Assembly (NCBI GenBank): GCA_973895155.1 | Contig: OZ316899.1 | Location: forward strand, 11,284,001-11,348,000 | Direction of reading: 5' to 3' | Length of the DNA stretch: 64,000 nt | Source of the DNA: Marsupella aquatica | Lineage: Eukaryota; Marchantiophyta | Part shown: positions 1-10,231 of the stretch, one piece after another | Layout: each line of letters opens with the position of its first letter | Position numbering within the stretch: position 1 is the stretch's first letter | Position numbers and translations under genes: made by a program | Notes under the pieces: generated by a model | Databases searched by the model: none | Told to the model about the DNA's origin: nothing | The model's input: the letters and a program-made list of their open reading frames with translations, nothing else

Positions 1-1203
1 CTTACAGCTTGCTGCAGACACAATATTGGTGGCGTGGTATGCACACTCATGTCCAGCAGTTGATAGCTAAGTGTGTGGTATGTGATAGAGTGAGAGCATC
101 ATTTAATGCTCCCACTCCCCAGTTGCACCCGTTACCGATCATGGGTTTGGGATATCGTTGGAGTTTGGATTTTGCTGGTCCATTACCTCTTACCCAACGC
201 CATAATCGGTATGTTTTGGTCATGGTGGAACACTTCTCCAAGTGGATTGAGCTAGTGGCGTTGCCAGATAAAGCCAATGGAGGAGTTGCTGCTACATTTT
301 TGGATCGTGTACTCAGTCAGTTTGGAGCACCAGCTGAGGTGTTGACTGATCAGGGAACTGAGTTCCGGGAGAGTTTGAGAGTTTGTGTGAACAAGCTCTG
401 ATTGATCATCGTACTACCTCTCGTGATCATCCTGAGGCAGATGGATTAGCTGAGAGAGTTATGCAAACTATGAAGAGAGGATTGCGTAAGTATGGCTTGC
501 AGGTTGGTCATCTGGGAGATTGAGATCTCCAGCTACCTTGGTTAGCTATGGGCTACCGTTTCAGTCGGCAAGCATCACTTGCATCCTTCTCACCCCTACT
601 TTTTGCTCTATGGTAGAGAGCCAGATTTGCCAGCAGCTATTCGTCGTGATGCTGCACCAGTTGTGAACTTGGATGATCCTGATGTTTGGGTCAAGGTGTG
701 TTTAGAGAGAGCACAGGTATTTCAGAGAGTGATGCCCATGGCTTTTGACAACCTTGCCATTGCCCAACATCGTGATACTTTGAGGTATGCCACTATTCGT
801 GGAGGAGGTTACCGTGCAAGCATTCGATGATTTCATCCTGGTGATTATGTTTATTTGCAGCAGACAGCACCCACGACACTTGATGTGACCGCAGGCCGGA
901 CAATCTTACGTGTGCGTGAAGTGTTGCCTTCTGGTGTCCTGATGTTGGAGGGACGCGATGGTATGGTTTGGAAGGATCATGTGCGCAACTGTGCACCATG
1001 TCACCTTCCCAACATTGATGGTACAGTAGATCCAAGCTTGGCACATGTTCGTGCTGGCTTGAAATGTATGTTGTGTGGAGCTGCTCAGGGAGCAGCTACT
1101 ATGTTGATTTGTGATAAGTGTTCTAGAGGATGGCACATGTCATGTTTGACACCTCCATTGCAGGTGATTCCTAGTGGATCATGGTTGTGTCCTCAGTGTC
1201 GGT
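1..1203 (+). pseudogene. Ty3/gypsy integrase + PHD finger, 3' fragment (copy 1)
   Basis: Sister copy of the integrase-PHD end of the element at 12381-22010, entering the window already inside the HHCC zinc-binding region (CVVC near the start). The integrase core shows the first Asp in SLDFAGPLP and the second in LTDQGTEF. Just after that, one base is missing relative to the sister copy, which shifts the frame. An in-frame TGA replaces a Trp codon near 521, and a CGA-to-TGA change at 829-831 breaks the ORF again. The last reading frame (855-1205) holds an SH3-like integrase tail and a PHD finger of C4HC3 type (CMLC, ICDKC, GWHMSC, WLCPQC), ending in a TGA. The breaks make this copy inactive. 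Family identity is certain from direct similarity to the second copy. Confidence 0.85.
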
Positions 1204-1369
1204 GAAGCCGCCTAGTTATCATTTGTGTTCTCTTGGCAGATATGGATTTCAGGTAGGTGATCGATGGGGCTCACTTGCACCCGGCCTCCTGATCTTCACA
1301 CCTAAAAAGGTGTATATCAACCTTGTAGAACTCATGGCTAGCTAGAGTTAGGGGACCTTACTCCCAGCT

Positions 1370-1378
1370 AGGGGGGCG
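1370..1378 (+). other. Polypurine tract of gypsy copy 1
   Basis: AGGGGGGCG directly precedes the terminal repeat that begins TGTGGG at 1381. The same tract sits before the same repeat in the minus-strand copy (12988-12996). This is the expected plus-strand DNA primer site. Confidence 0.7.
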
Positions 1379-1380
1379 AT

Positions 1381-1516
1381 TGTGGGTTTTGGACATGTGT
1401 GGACATGAGTTCCACTTGTATTTCATTCTCTTGTGTTTGTGATGTGGCAGTGTGACTATGTCTAGATGTATGTGACAAGCGATGTATGTTGTGTAGCGAT
1501 GTGTATGCGCACGACA
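1381..1516 (+). repeat. Gypsy terminal repeat unit B (copy 1)
   Basis: 136-bp unit starting TGTGGG and ending ACGACA. It matches units B1 and B2 of the minus-strand element closely. Unlike there, it is not followed by unit A: unrelated sequence begins at 1517-1518, so this copy ends at, or is truncated at, the end of B. Confidence 0.75.
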
Positions 1517-1552
1517 CTAGCCTTGTTGTATGTGGACAGTACGGTCGCCTCC

Positions 1553-3018
1553 AGTGGTGGACCTTGCCACCCAGCGCCCTCACCAATCCTACCACTTGCG
1601 CCTAAGTGCCCCTGGTGCCCAAACGCCTCCACAGAATACCTCGAGCAAGCACCCTAGTGCCCCTTGCACCGCCAGCGGCTCCTCCCATACAAAGCCGCAC
1701 TTGCTCACCTACACGATTGCTACTCAACGGTCCTCACTGTCTGCACAAGCAACCAAGCACCTCGGTAAGTAACCCCTCAGGATCTAGAACTTGCCAAGTC
1801 TAGCATCCTAACTCAAGCTCAACAGACGTTGGTAAATAGGTCAGTGATAGGTCCTCCCGATGCCATAAGCTAGAAACCAGAACCCACGCCCACTGTACGT
1901 CTAGGACAGCTCCTTCCTTGGGTGCGGCCCGGGTTCCCCCTTGTACCTATCCATCACCAACTGACCTCCCTGACCTCAGGACATGCTCATGGCCCAATTA
2001 GCGTAGCTTGTCCTAAAGCTTGTCCCAACACGTCGGGACCAGACTGGCCCGACTCTAGCAACCAACTCCCGGTTTTCCCCACTAATGGTCCAGGGTCCGG
2101 ACACTCTTGGGACTCAACCTCCTCACCTACTTGGCCTTGCCTCCCCAACGCAAGCTACCTTGGGAGACTGAACGTGGCTTGGCTGCTGTTCGGCAGGATT
2201 TGGCAAGCGGGCGAGTCAACACCCACAACCCCAAGAACCCATGGCATCCCCAGACCCAACTGAGCTCAGGAAGGCGTAGCACTCCTCAAGAGCTTTCCAA
2301 CGCATCCAATAAGTCCTCCAGCGGACTTCCCGTTGGGAAGATATCGCCATTTCCGTTTGGCGGTTTCCCTTAGTGTCGCGACCATCGCGGCTCACGACTT
2401 CGGCTCGCCCTTAGCCCCCAGGGAGACACCACTCCCCTCATATATGCTTATGAAGACCTGCGTTGGTCCCTAAACATTTGGCCCCCAACCCAGAACCTAT
2501 CGTGCCTAATGGGCGTGCCATCAACTGGCAACGCCTATAACTTTCTCGTTAGGCATCCGCAAGCGGAGTGCCTTAGCCTGTTGTGATCGGGCCGACCCAG
2601 TGCTCATGCCTAGGCCCTCAGGTCTGATCGCCACTTGGGGCCCCCAACCGGCCCAACCCAGATCAGGCCACAACTTGCGCCCCAAGCGTCCGTTGCCCAT
2701 GGCGTCAACTCCATTGGCCTTGGGCCCAAGAGGAGCTCACACTCAAGTCCTCAGAACTCAAAGTGCATCTGGGGGTCCGGAAGGCCATCCTTGAGCCCGG
2801 CCCATTTCCCCTTGACCCGACCAACTATCAGCTAGTCCAAGTCCTTAGTGTGTGTCCCCAGCTTGGCTCCTACCTCGCTAGTGCCACGTCTCATTGCCGC
2901 AAGTCTCCCCATGCTAAGTCCTCCCCGGATGGCCTATTTGGGCCTGGACCATAAGGGAGCTCGGCATCGGAGTCAGCGACGTCGGAGCTAAGTGTTAAGG
3001 TAGTCGAGTTCCGCGACT
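1553..3018 (+). repeat. 1.47-kb dispersed repeat (family C, copy 1)
   Basis: Matches 59688-61171 along its whole length with scattered substitutions. Both copies begin AGTGG and end CCGCGAC plus one base. Here the repeat is flanked by the 5-bp direct repeat CCTCC (1548-1552 and 3019-3023), which fits a target-site duplication. The second half carries a TATA-like CATATATGCTT near 2442 and resembles the terminal repeat of the copia element at the right edge of the window. No credible coding frame. Probably a solo LTR or non-autonomous LTR-derived unit. Confidence 0.7.
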
Positions 3019-3023
3019 CCTCC

Positions 3024-3706
3024 CCATGATTTCATTAATTTGTTCCAAGTTCTGTCTGGTGATAAATACATGGCATATATATGACAATCGAGAAAGACGT
3101 ACCGACGGTTGGGGTATTAATTGATATGGCACCACAATCCTGGGATTAGAGTACACACGCCCAAGCTAGACACATCCCACCCTTAAGTTTCCTTGATGAA
3201 ATACGGTAGTGTGTTAGGGATGTCCACATGAGGCATTGGTGTTACTTAGTATAACATGAAACCCTACTGTTATTTACACATGCACATTGGTACAAATAGT
3301 GGACAGATCCGGAAGGGTCACTGAAGTGGATGTAGGCATGGATGGGGAGAGATGGATTAGAGCCGGGTTAATTATGTGGAAGACTTAATTTCAGTCGGGC
3401 TGGACCATCTGTCGCCAGGCTTTACAGTTTGCTAATCTTGGCAAAAGTTTCCAAACCTGATGCTTAGATGGGAAAGTGAGCCAGCATTAACCAAGGCACG
3501 CCTCTAGGTCTCCCCCCCCCCCCCCAAATTGCGATACAATTTATGATGAAATTCAGATCAAATGAGAATGAGAAGCGGAAACTTTTGAGGAATATTGGGA
3601 AGGAGATGTTCTCGGTGCAGGAGAAACTGTAAATAGAGAAAATAATTAAATAGAATTGGTAGAGAAACATCAAGCAGAAGACAACAGATCAAATATTTAA
3701 AGGGAT
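3024..3706. other. Intergenic stretch, no gene seen
   Basis: No supported gene. A homopolymer run of about 14 C lies at 3512-3525. Moderately AT-rich, with no relation to neighbouring repeats that I can see. Confidence 0.5.
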
Positions 3707-4065
3707 CAGTAGTAGGTGGGAATGACTTTAGTAAGATGGCTGGAAGATTAACAATAGAAAGCGCGACGAGTTTGCCCATATGGAGTAATACCGGATTAGG
3801 GTTTTGCTACGAAGGATGCGACACCAAGTTAAGTGATGGCAAAGATTGCGCTTTGGGCGTAAAAGCGAGGCAACAAAGGAAAATGGGTGAAGGACGATTG
3901 AATGTTTTCAGTAGAGATCAACTTACTCATATTTGCAAGCCTGTAGGAGAAGGGAAACCTATGTTTAGGTTTATCATCCGCATTAGGGAAGGAGATTGCC
4001 GTGTCTGGAACAAAGCGGGGCAGCAGCTCTTTTGCATGGATGGTAATCTTTCCAATGACAGTTGA
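3703..4065 (+). CDS. Unidentified ORF in left inverted arm
   Basis: Reads openly from at least 3703, with an ATG at 3736, to a TGA at 4063. The product is about 110 residues, includes GLGFCYEGCDTKL and KPMFRFIIRIREGDCRVW, and is not a family I recognise. The counterpart in the right arm (8988-9518, minus) is longer and keeps the same frame, so the peptide is under some shared history. The left copy ends early (SND then stop) where the right copy continues. It may be an exon of a transposon gene. The downstream arm sequence contains no clear continuation. Confidence 0.35.
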   Translation, partial: GSVVGGNDFSKMAGRLTIESATSLPIWSNTGLGFCYEGCDTKLSDGKDCALGVKARQQRKMGEGRLNVFSRDQLTHICKPVGEGKPMFRFIIRIREGDCRVWNKAGQQLFCMDGNLSNDS

Positions 4066-5598
4066 CAATCCAGAAGGTTGTTGAAGAATTTTGCAGGGGA
4101 ATTATGTCATCGAAATGGAACCTGATGTTGGGATGAGAACTTGATCAACAACAACGTAACTGCTGGAGGCTAATCGCCGTTGAACGAGTAATCGTTTTCC
4201 GGAACCTTGCAGAACCAGAAGATACATCAAATGTCTGTAACTTGACCTCAGTATTGAGAGACTTAACCATTAGCAGTTTGGAAACAATGGTCCCGACCAC
4301 AAATCGCTTATAGAGATGCTCAGTGCAATAATTCCAGTCAACAGCGGATAACGATTGAGAACAACGGATAGCAGTTTAGTAACCGCAAACAGCAGTTTAA
4401 TAACCGTTATGCGGTTATGTTCGATCAGTAAGTTAGATAACCATTTTTGATAGAGTAGTCGGACAGTTGGAAACTGATAGACCTTGCAGGAAGATAGTAT
4501 TTAAAGTTGGTAATGGCGTAGGGCAAGGTGTCACTTTTGCAATAGGAAATCTGATTGAGAGGCAAAGTCAGACTTCCCTTAAGATGATCAGTAGATTTGT
4601 TAAGTGTTCCCTACTCAGATGTGAGTAGAATTTTGATGTTGAGAAGTAAAGAAATCATTATGGTACAACCTAGAGATTTGTTCTTGAATGAGCACATTTG
4701 CTGAGGAAGTTTACAAGAAGAGATTATGATTGAATGCGAGAGTAATAATTGAGAGTGAATGGATTTAGAGATTGAGAAGATGGAAAGTTAAAGAAAAGAT
4801 TGAGTGAGACAATCTGATAATTCTGAATTATAAAGAAAGTTAAGCTTGTTGAAGTTACAATCAGAGAATTAGAGAGAAGTATGTTAAGACGGTCATATTC
4901 CAACCGCAGGAATGAATGAGGGTCAACTCGCTTAGAGTGAGGACGTTGAGGTGTAATACCTTACGGAATCAAATTAATAGACAACTCATAAGCAATAGAG
5001 TCTGGCTGGAGTTTGTGTGTTTTGAGGACAACCATCTAATTGTTATACACCTCCAGCATAACGGAGTAGTTGTTGAATTGATATTCTACTTATGAATAGC
5101 TTTTCTTGATCTACTTCATTACACACACAATTGATCGACTCCCTGGTGGGTGAATCGATGAGACGATTGGATCTAACCAGATCACAACCCCGGAAGCATG
5201 AGTCCTAACGACAAAGTTATGAAGAACTACTCACTAATTAGACTCAGGCCGATTGAACTGTGGATTTGTTCAATTGGTTTGCGCCTGATTACTCGTCGAT
5301 TGAGAGCGGGACTGAGAGAGGAAAGTATTCCAATTTGCATTTTTACTTATCGTGAATGGTGCGGGTTTATAGAAATTGTATACAAGGAAGGATTAGTGTT
5401 AATTGAGTCTATCGTACCCAAGAAGTGGAAAGAAGAAGTAGACATTGAAGAACATTCAGCGGAAATCACAGGTTCAGAGTATGAAAACGATTTACTAGAT
5501 TATCCTGTTGTTGGACGATTAATTGGTTAATGCAAAAGCAAACGGGTAGATAAGGGTTATGTTGCGTTAATCACAGGGAAGAACTAGTGTTTAACATT
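3707..5598 (+). repeat. Left arm of a 1.9-kb inverted repeat
   Basis: Runs antiparallel to 7562-9433 over its full length, with frequent substitutions and small indels. The outer edge starts around CAGTAGTAGG; the inner edge ends around AGTGTTTAACA. The two arms flank a 1.96-kb core. Arm similarity includes the encoded peptides (ORFs at 3736 and 5198 mirror those at 9518 and 7797). The long arms fit a foldback-type or long-TIR DNA element, or two opposed copies of one element. I found no convincing target duplication. Confidence 0.75.
5198..5530 (+). CDS. Unidentified ORF, inner end of left arm
   Basis: 110-codon ORF ending at the inner edge of the arm, with the C-terminal part (KKWKEEVDIEEHSAEITG, then ENDLLDYPVVGRLIG) conserved in the inverted arm at 7573-7797. 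Acidic and charged. No domain recognised. Either a short exon or a fragment of the same element-encoded protein as the ORF at 3703. Confidence 0.3.
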   Translation: MSPNDKVMKNYSLIRLRPIELWICSIGLRLITRRLRAGLREESIPICIFTYREWCGFIEIVYKEGLVLIESIVPKKWKEEVDIEEHSAEITGSEYENDLLDYPVVGRLIG

Positions 5599-6507
5599 TT
5601 TGGCAACCATACTGGGGAATGCCTCTTTGAGGGGTTCCATGAGAAGGAAGTTGCTAGTACTTGCAGCCCGAACCAAGAAATGGTTGGAGACAGATCAAGA
5701 AGTGAGTTCAACAGAAGAAAAACATGAGTGGGAGGAAGGAATTCTGGACACTATTTTATTTTGATAAAGATGTGGAGCTACCTATTATTACGACACTAAA
5801 TGAGGAAGAGTACAAGACTTTAGTCAACAAGGAAGCAACGCTAGAAGAGGGGATGTCTGTGAGTAATGGGTAATACCAAAAATCTGAAATTACTGAACAA
5901 TTTTAAACTTTTTAAGGTGTTTGAACCTGTTATTGTTGCTAAGTACCAAGTAAACCTTGCTCTGACTAACTTTACGAGAGTTTACGAGTTTACGAGTATA
6001 AGCCATTACAGGTTCACAAGTTGAAGATTTACAATTTTACGGGTTACGCCTTAATGCGTTTACGGTGAAACTTACGTTATGGATAAAACAACGCTACGGC
6101 TAACTCGGTAACGGGACTTAGCAACGGGAGGGGAACTTCACTCCTGGAAGAAGAAGGGAGCGCAGCATTTAGGCGCTCCTTCCTGACTACTTTCCGCCCT
6201 TGCTCTTTGCCTCCTTCACTCCAAGCAAATCCTTTTCAGCAAGCTAAAGCCACCTTCGAGCTATGGCAGGACTGGGTGCTGAAGAACAGTACCAGGTTGA
6301 TGCTCTAGCAGTTCCTAGAGCCTAGCAACTCGCATGCCACAAGCGCCTGATAGTTTCACACATTTACATACCTCCTTGTAGCACTTAGGATTGGAGCGCT
6401 TGCTCAGGATTCCTTGGAATGTCGAGCTCGACTCCTACCTGCAGGATTTTGTAAAAGGGACAATTATCCTTGTTGAATTCTGACGAACCATACGAGCTCG
6501 ACCAAGC
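5599..6507. other. Core of inverted-repeat element, upstream part
   Basis: No gene supported. Contains short A/T-rich direct repeats of a GAGTTTACGAG type near 5975-6060. Confidence 0.4.
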
Positions 6508-7251
6508 TTGTGGACAGTTGAACAGATCTCCTACGCCTTTGGATGTCCATTGAAAGGGGAGGCATTGTATTCCAAGAAGAAGGATATATCCACCCCTTAC
6601 TTCTCAGGAATTCGAAACCTCAAGAATGGATGGAATTTGACACAATGCACATATCCTGAACTAAGAATTCTTTTGGAATTCTTAGTACCCATTCTCCATC
6701 CAAAAAAGCCAACTGTCTACCCTGTGGCCTTGGCTAACACTATTGTAGTTGCTCACAGTGGAGCTATAAAAATAAATTGGGCCCTACTTCTGTTTAATGT
6801 TATGAAGGATCAAGTAAGGAGCTTGAAAGCAGGGAGGACCACTTACTTACAAAATTATCTCTCTCAACTTTATTATGCCCATGACTGCTTGCATCTCGAG
6901 GAGAGAACAGAAAGAGGCTTACTTATGATCGAACTAGGCATTGAAGAGGAAACTCCCATGGAAGACATAGTACAGGCCACTCCACTAAATTCGAATGCTC
7001 AGGATGTTGAGGAAAATAATGATATTCCTATGGAGGATGCACCATTAGAACCTCCTGCACTCTCTCATGTACATTCCATGGAGGTCATTTGTCACCCAAC
7101 GTATAATTTGAGACCTTCAAGGAGGACCGCCCATTCAGGTCAACTAGAAGCTGAAGGAGTGAGAGCCATCCATCAGCCACAAGACGATGTTGTTACTCCA
7201 ACTGATGCTGCCCCTCACAAAACCACCTCATCCACTCCTTCGAAAGCATAA
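6508..7251 (+). CDS. Hypothetical protein in core of inverted-repeat element
   Basis: 247-residue ORF, the longest in the core between the arms. The N-terminal two-thirds look folded: hydrophobic segments such as PTVYPVALANTIVVAHSG and KINWALLLFNVM lie around residues 70-95. The tail is acidic and proline-rich (EEETPMEDIVQATP, DIPMEDAPLEPP) and then basic (YNLRPSRRTAH). I do not recognise the family. The position between long inverted arms suggests an element-encoded protein. No nuclease or polymerase motif is visible. The start is chosen as the first in-frame ATG; the frame is closed shortly upstream. Confidence 0.45.
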   Translation: MWTVEQISYAFGCPLKGEALYSKKKDISTPYFSGIRNLKNGWNLTQCTYPELRILLEFLVPILHPKKPTVYPVALANTIVVAHSGAIKINWALLLFNVMKDQVRSLKAGRTTYLQNYLSQLYYAHDCLHLEERTERGLLMIELGIEEETPMEDIVQATPLNSNAQDVEENNDIPMEDAPLEPPALSHVHSMEVICHPTYNLRPSRRTAHSGQLEAEGVRAIHQPQDDVVTPTDAAPHKTTSSTPSKA

Positions 7252-7561
7252 TTGAATTAGCAACTCATTAATAAGTTGATATCTCTTCTCAACTACAGTG
7301 ATGATGGACTCTATGATGTTGTTAATGATTTAAGAATGGAAGCTGTTAGTTTGAGGTCACCATTCCCTGACCAGTTAAGTCCTATCAGGATGACCTCTCC
7401 CCCAGGAGAATCAGCACCAATGGAATTGTGACTCTCACCCCTGCCATCCAACAGGCCCCTCTCTTAGAATCAAGTGAACCTGTTCCAGTGACAGAAAGTA
7501 TCAGTTGTGTAGCTATTGTGGATGATTTGCTAGAGATACTACAGTGTGAACCTCGACAGAT

Positions 7562-9433
7562 AGTGTTAAACGCTAATTCTTCCATACGATTAACTCAACA
7601 TAACCCTTCTCTATTCGTTCGCTTTTGCATTGACCAATTAATCGTCCAACAACAGGGTAATCTAATAAATCATTTTCATACTTTGAACCTGTAATTTCCG
7701 CTGAATGTTCTTCGATGTCTACTTCTTCTTTCCACTTCCTGGATACAATTGACTCAGTTAATACTAATCCTTCCCTGTATACATAAATCCACACCATTCA
7801 CGGTAAGTGAAAATACAAATTGGAATACTCTCTTCCCTTAGCCGACTAGTAATTAGGTGCGAACCAATCGAACAGATCCACAGTTCAATTGGCCTGAGCC
7901 TAATTAGTGAGGAATTCTTCCTATCCTCGTTGTTAGTATTCATGCTTCCAGTGATTGTGATCTGATTAGATCCAATCGTCTCATTGATGCTCCCACCAGG
8001 AGTTCGATCAATTACTTATGCGACAAAGTAGATCAAGAAAGGCTATTCGTAAGTAGAATGTTATTTAACGATTACTTCGTTATGCTGCAGGTGTATGACA
8101 ATTAGATTGTCATTCTCGAAACACACACACTTCAGCCAGACTCCACTCCTTATAAGTTGTCTGTTGGTTTGATTCTATAAGGTGTTAATCCTCAACGTGT
8201 TCACTCAGAGTGAATTAATCCTCATTCATTATTGCGGTTGGGATATGACCATCTTAACATACTTCTGTCTAATCCTCGATTTATAACTTCAACAGGTTTG
8301 ACTTTCTTTATAATTCAGATTGTTTCACTCAATCTTCTCTTTAATTTTTCCTCTCCTCAATTTCTGAATCCATTCACTCTCAGTTCCTACTCTCGCATTC
8401 AATCACCATCTCTTCCTGTAAACTTTCTCAGCAATGTGCTCATCCAAGAACAATTCATCAGGGTGTACCATAATGATTTCTTTACTTCTCAACATTGAAA
8501 TTCTACTCACATCTGAGTAGGGAACACTTAAACAGATCTACTAATCATCTTAAGGAAAGTCTGGCTTTGCCTTTCAATCAGATTACCTATTGCAAAAGTG
8601 ACACACTGTTCTACGCTCTTGCTTGCCTTAAATACTATCTTCCGGCAAGATTATCGGTTTCCAACTGCTTGACTAACAAAATGGTTATCTAACTTACTAA
8701 TCGAACACAACTGCATAGCAGTTAATAAACTGTTGTTTTGCGGTTACTAAACCGCAATCCGTAGTTCCCAATTGGTATACTTTGTTTAACTGAGACTATT
8801 GCATCAAACATCTTTGTAAGCGATTGGTGGTTGAAGCCGTGGTTTTTGAACTGCTAATGGTTAAGTTTCTCAATTCTGATGTCACACGAGATGTCACATG
8901 ATAGACATTCAATGGATCTTTTGGTTCACTAATGTTCCAAAAAATGATTACTCGTTCAACGGCAATTAGCCTCCAGCAGTGACGTTGTCATTGATCGAGT
9001 TCTTGTCCCAACGTCAGGTTCCACTTTGATGACATGATTCCCCTGCAAAATTCTTCAACAGCTCCTTGAGTAGTCAACTGTCGTTGGAAAGTTTCACCAT
9101 TCATGCCAAAAAGCTGCTGCCCCGCTTCATTCCATACTCGGCAGTCTCCCTCCCTAAGGCGGATCATAAATCGGAACATGGGCTTCCCCTCTCCTACGAG
9201 CTTGCAAATATGAGTGCCTTGATCTCTATTGAAAACGTTTGATCGTCCTTCTCCCATTTGCCTTCGTTGCCTTGCTTTCACCCCCAGAGCACAATCTCTG
9301 CCGTCTCCTAACTTGGTATTGCATCCTTCATAGCAAAACCCTAATCGGGTACTACTCCATATAGCAAAAATTGTCGTGCCTTCTAATGTTAATCTCCCAG
9401 CCATCTGACTAAAGCTATTCCTACCAGCCACTG
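7562..9433 (-). repeat. Right arm of the 1.9-kb inverted repeat
   Basis: Inverted partner of 3707-5598; see that entry. Coding similarity continues slightly past the visible nucleotide edge, toward 9518 on the minus strand. The arm ends are therefore estimates to within about 20 bp. Confidence 0.75.
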
Positions 9434-9518
9434 GTGGAAAGGTTTTTTGTGTTCTACCTTTTGACACCTGCCACTCTATGTTGCTTGGAGCAGAACGGAT
9501 AGGTGTGGCGGTGGACAA
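8988..9518 (-). CDS. Unidentified ORF in right inverted arm
   Basis: 176 codons, the fuller version of the left-arm ORF at 3703. It shares GLGFCYEGCNTKLGDG and FRFMIRLREGDCRVWNEAGQ with the left copy and adds a C-terminal stretch (VEEFCRGIMSSKWNLTLGQE). No family recognised. It overlaps the start of the plus-strand ORF at 9478 head to head; only one of the two need be real there. Confidence 0.4.
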   Translation of the reverse strand: MSTATPIRSAPSNIEWQVSKGRTQKTFPPVAGRNSFSQMAGRLTLEGTTIFAIWSSTRLGFCYEGCNTKLGDGRDCALGVKARQRRQMGEGRSNVFNRDQGTHICKLVGEGKPMFRFMIRLREGDCRVWNEAGQQLFGMNGETFQRQLTTQGAVEEFCRGIMSSKWNLTLGQELDQ

Positions 9519-10104
9519 TGCTTTCTTTCACCTCGCACAGCTGCCGTATCCACATCCGGGAGCTGATCTAGTAGGAGAGTCGGTGAACTCCGTTGTTTTG
9601 TGGGATCGGCAAGATGTCCGCCATGCAAATGACATGAATCTTGGAGGTCAAACAGAGTCAGCTTATGTCATTGATGACCCAATTGACAATATTCAAGGTA
9701 ATTCTGAATCAGCCACCGGACTGGAGGGGATAGAGGTTTTTGCAGAGGATCTGAAAGATCGTAGCACATGGTTCAAAAAGTTTGCCCTTCTCTATGCGGA
9801 TGACGGAGAAACCTTGCTCGCAAGAGGTTGCATCATAAACCCACATCCTCTCGCGTCCATTAACAACGAGCGAGTTGGGGAAGATCATGTTGGTGTGAAT
9901 ATTTTGAGTCTAGCTATTGAAGCTGGCTTGGGAAAATTTTTGTTCCCTCAATTTGTTGACGGATCACCATGCACAGTTCGATGGCCAATCAACAAAACTA
10001 GGATTGAGCCTGGAATGGAATGTCTGAGTGATCTTTTAGATCGGAATGATGGTAACGATGAGGGAGTTAGAATTTTCTCATATATCAAGCCAAAAAGTCT
10101 ATAA
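9478..10104 (+). CDS. Hypothetical ORF upstream of the DUF7869-type gene
   Basis: 208-codon ORF immediately outside the right inverted arm. Readable segments include GCIINPHPLASINNERVGED, HVGVNILSLAIEAG, KFLFPQFVDGSP and TVRWP. I do not recognise the family. It lies just upstream of and codirectional with the DUF7869-type gene and may be a 5' exon or a separate element gene. No unambiguous donor site links the two. Frame closed by TAA at 10102. Confidence 0.4.
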   Translation: MLLGAERIGVAVDNAFFHLAQLPYPHPGADLVGESVNSVVLWDRQDVRHANDMNLGGQTESAYVIDDPIDNIQGNSESATGLEGIEVFAEDLKDRSTWFKKFALLYADDGETLLARGCIINPHPLASINNERVGEDHVGVNILSLAIEAGLGKFLFPQFVDGSPCTVRWPINKTRIEPGMECLSDLLDRNDGNDEGVRIFSYIKPKSL

Positions 10105-10231
10105 CAATCAATGAAGAAATCCTCAAGATTCAAACCAGAAGGAGAGAAAATGACTCGAGAAAAGACACAATCAAAAGATGTCTCGGGTGTCCATAGATAC
10201 TCTTTATCAGGTTGATTGTTGCTCATAGAGT

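Noticed and set aside
1922-2954. ORFs in family C repeats
   Set aside because: The frames differ between the two copies and have no recognisable content.
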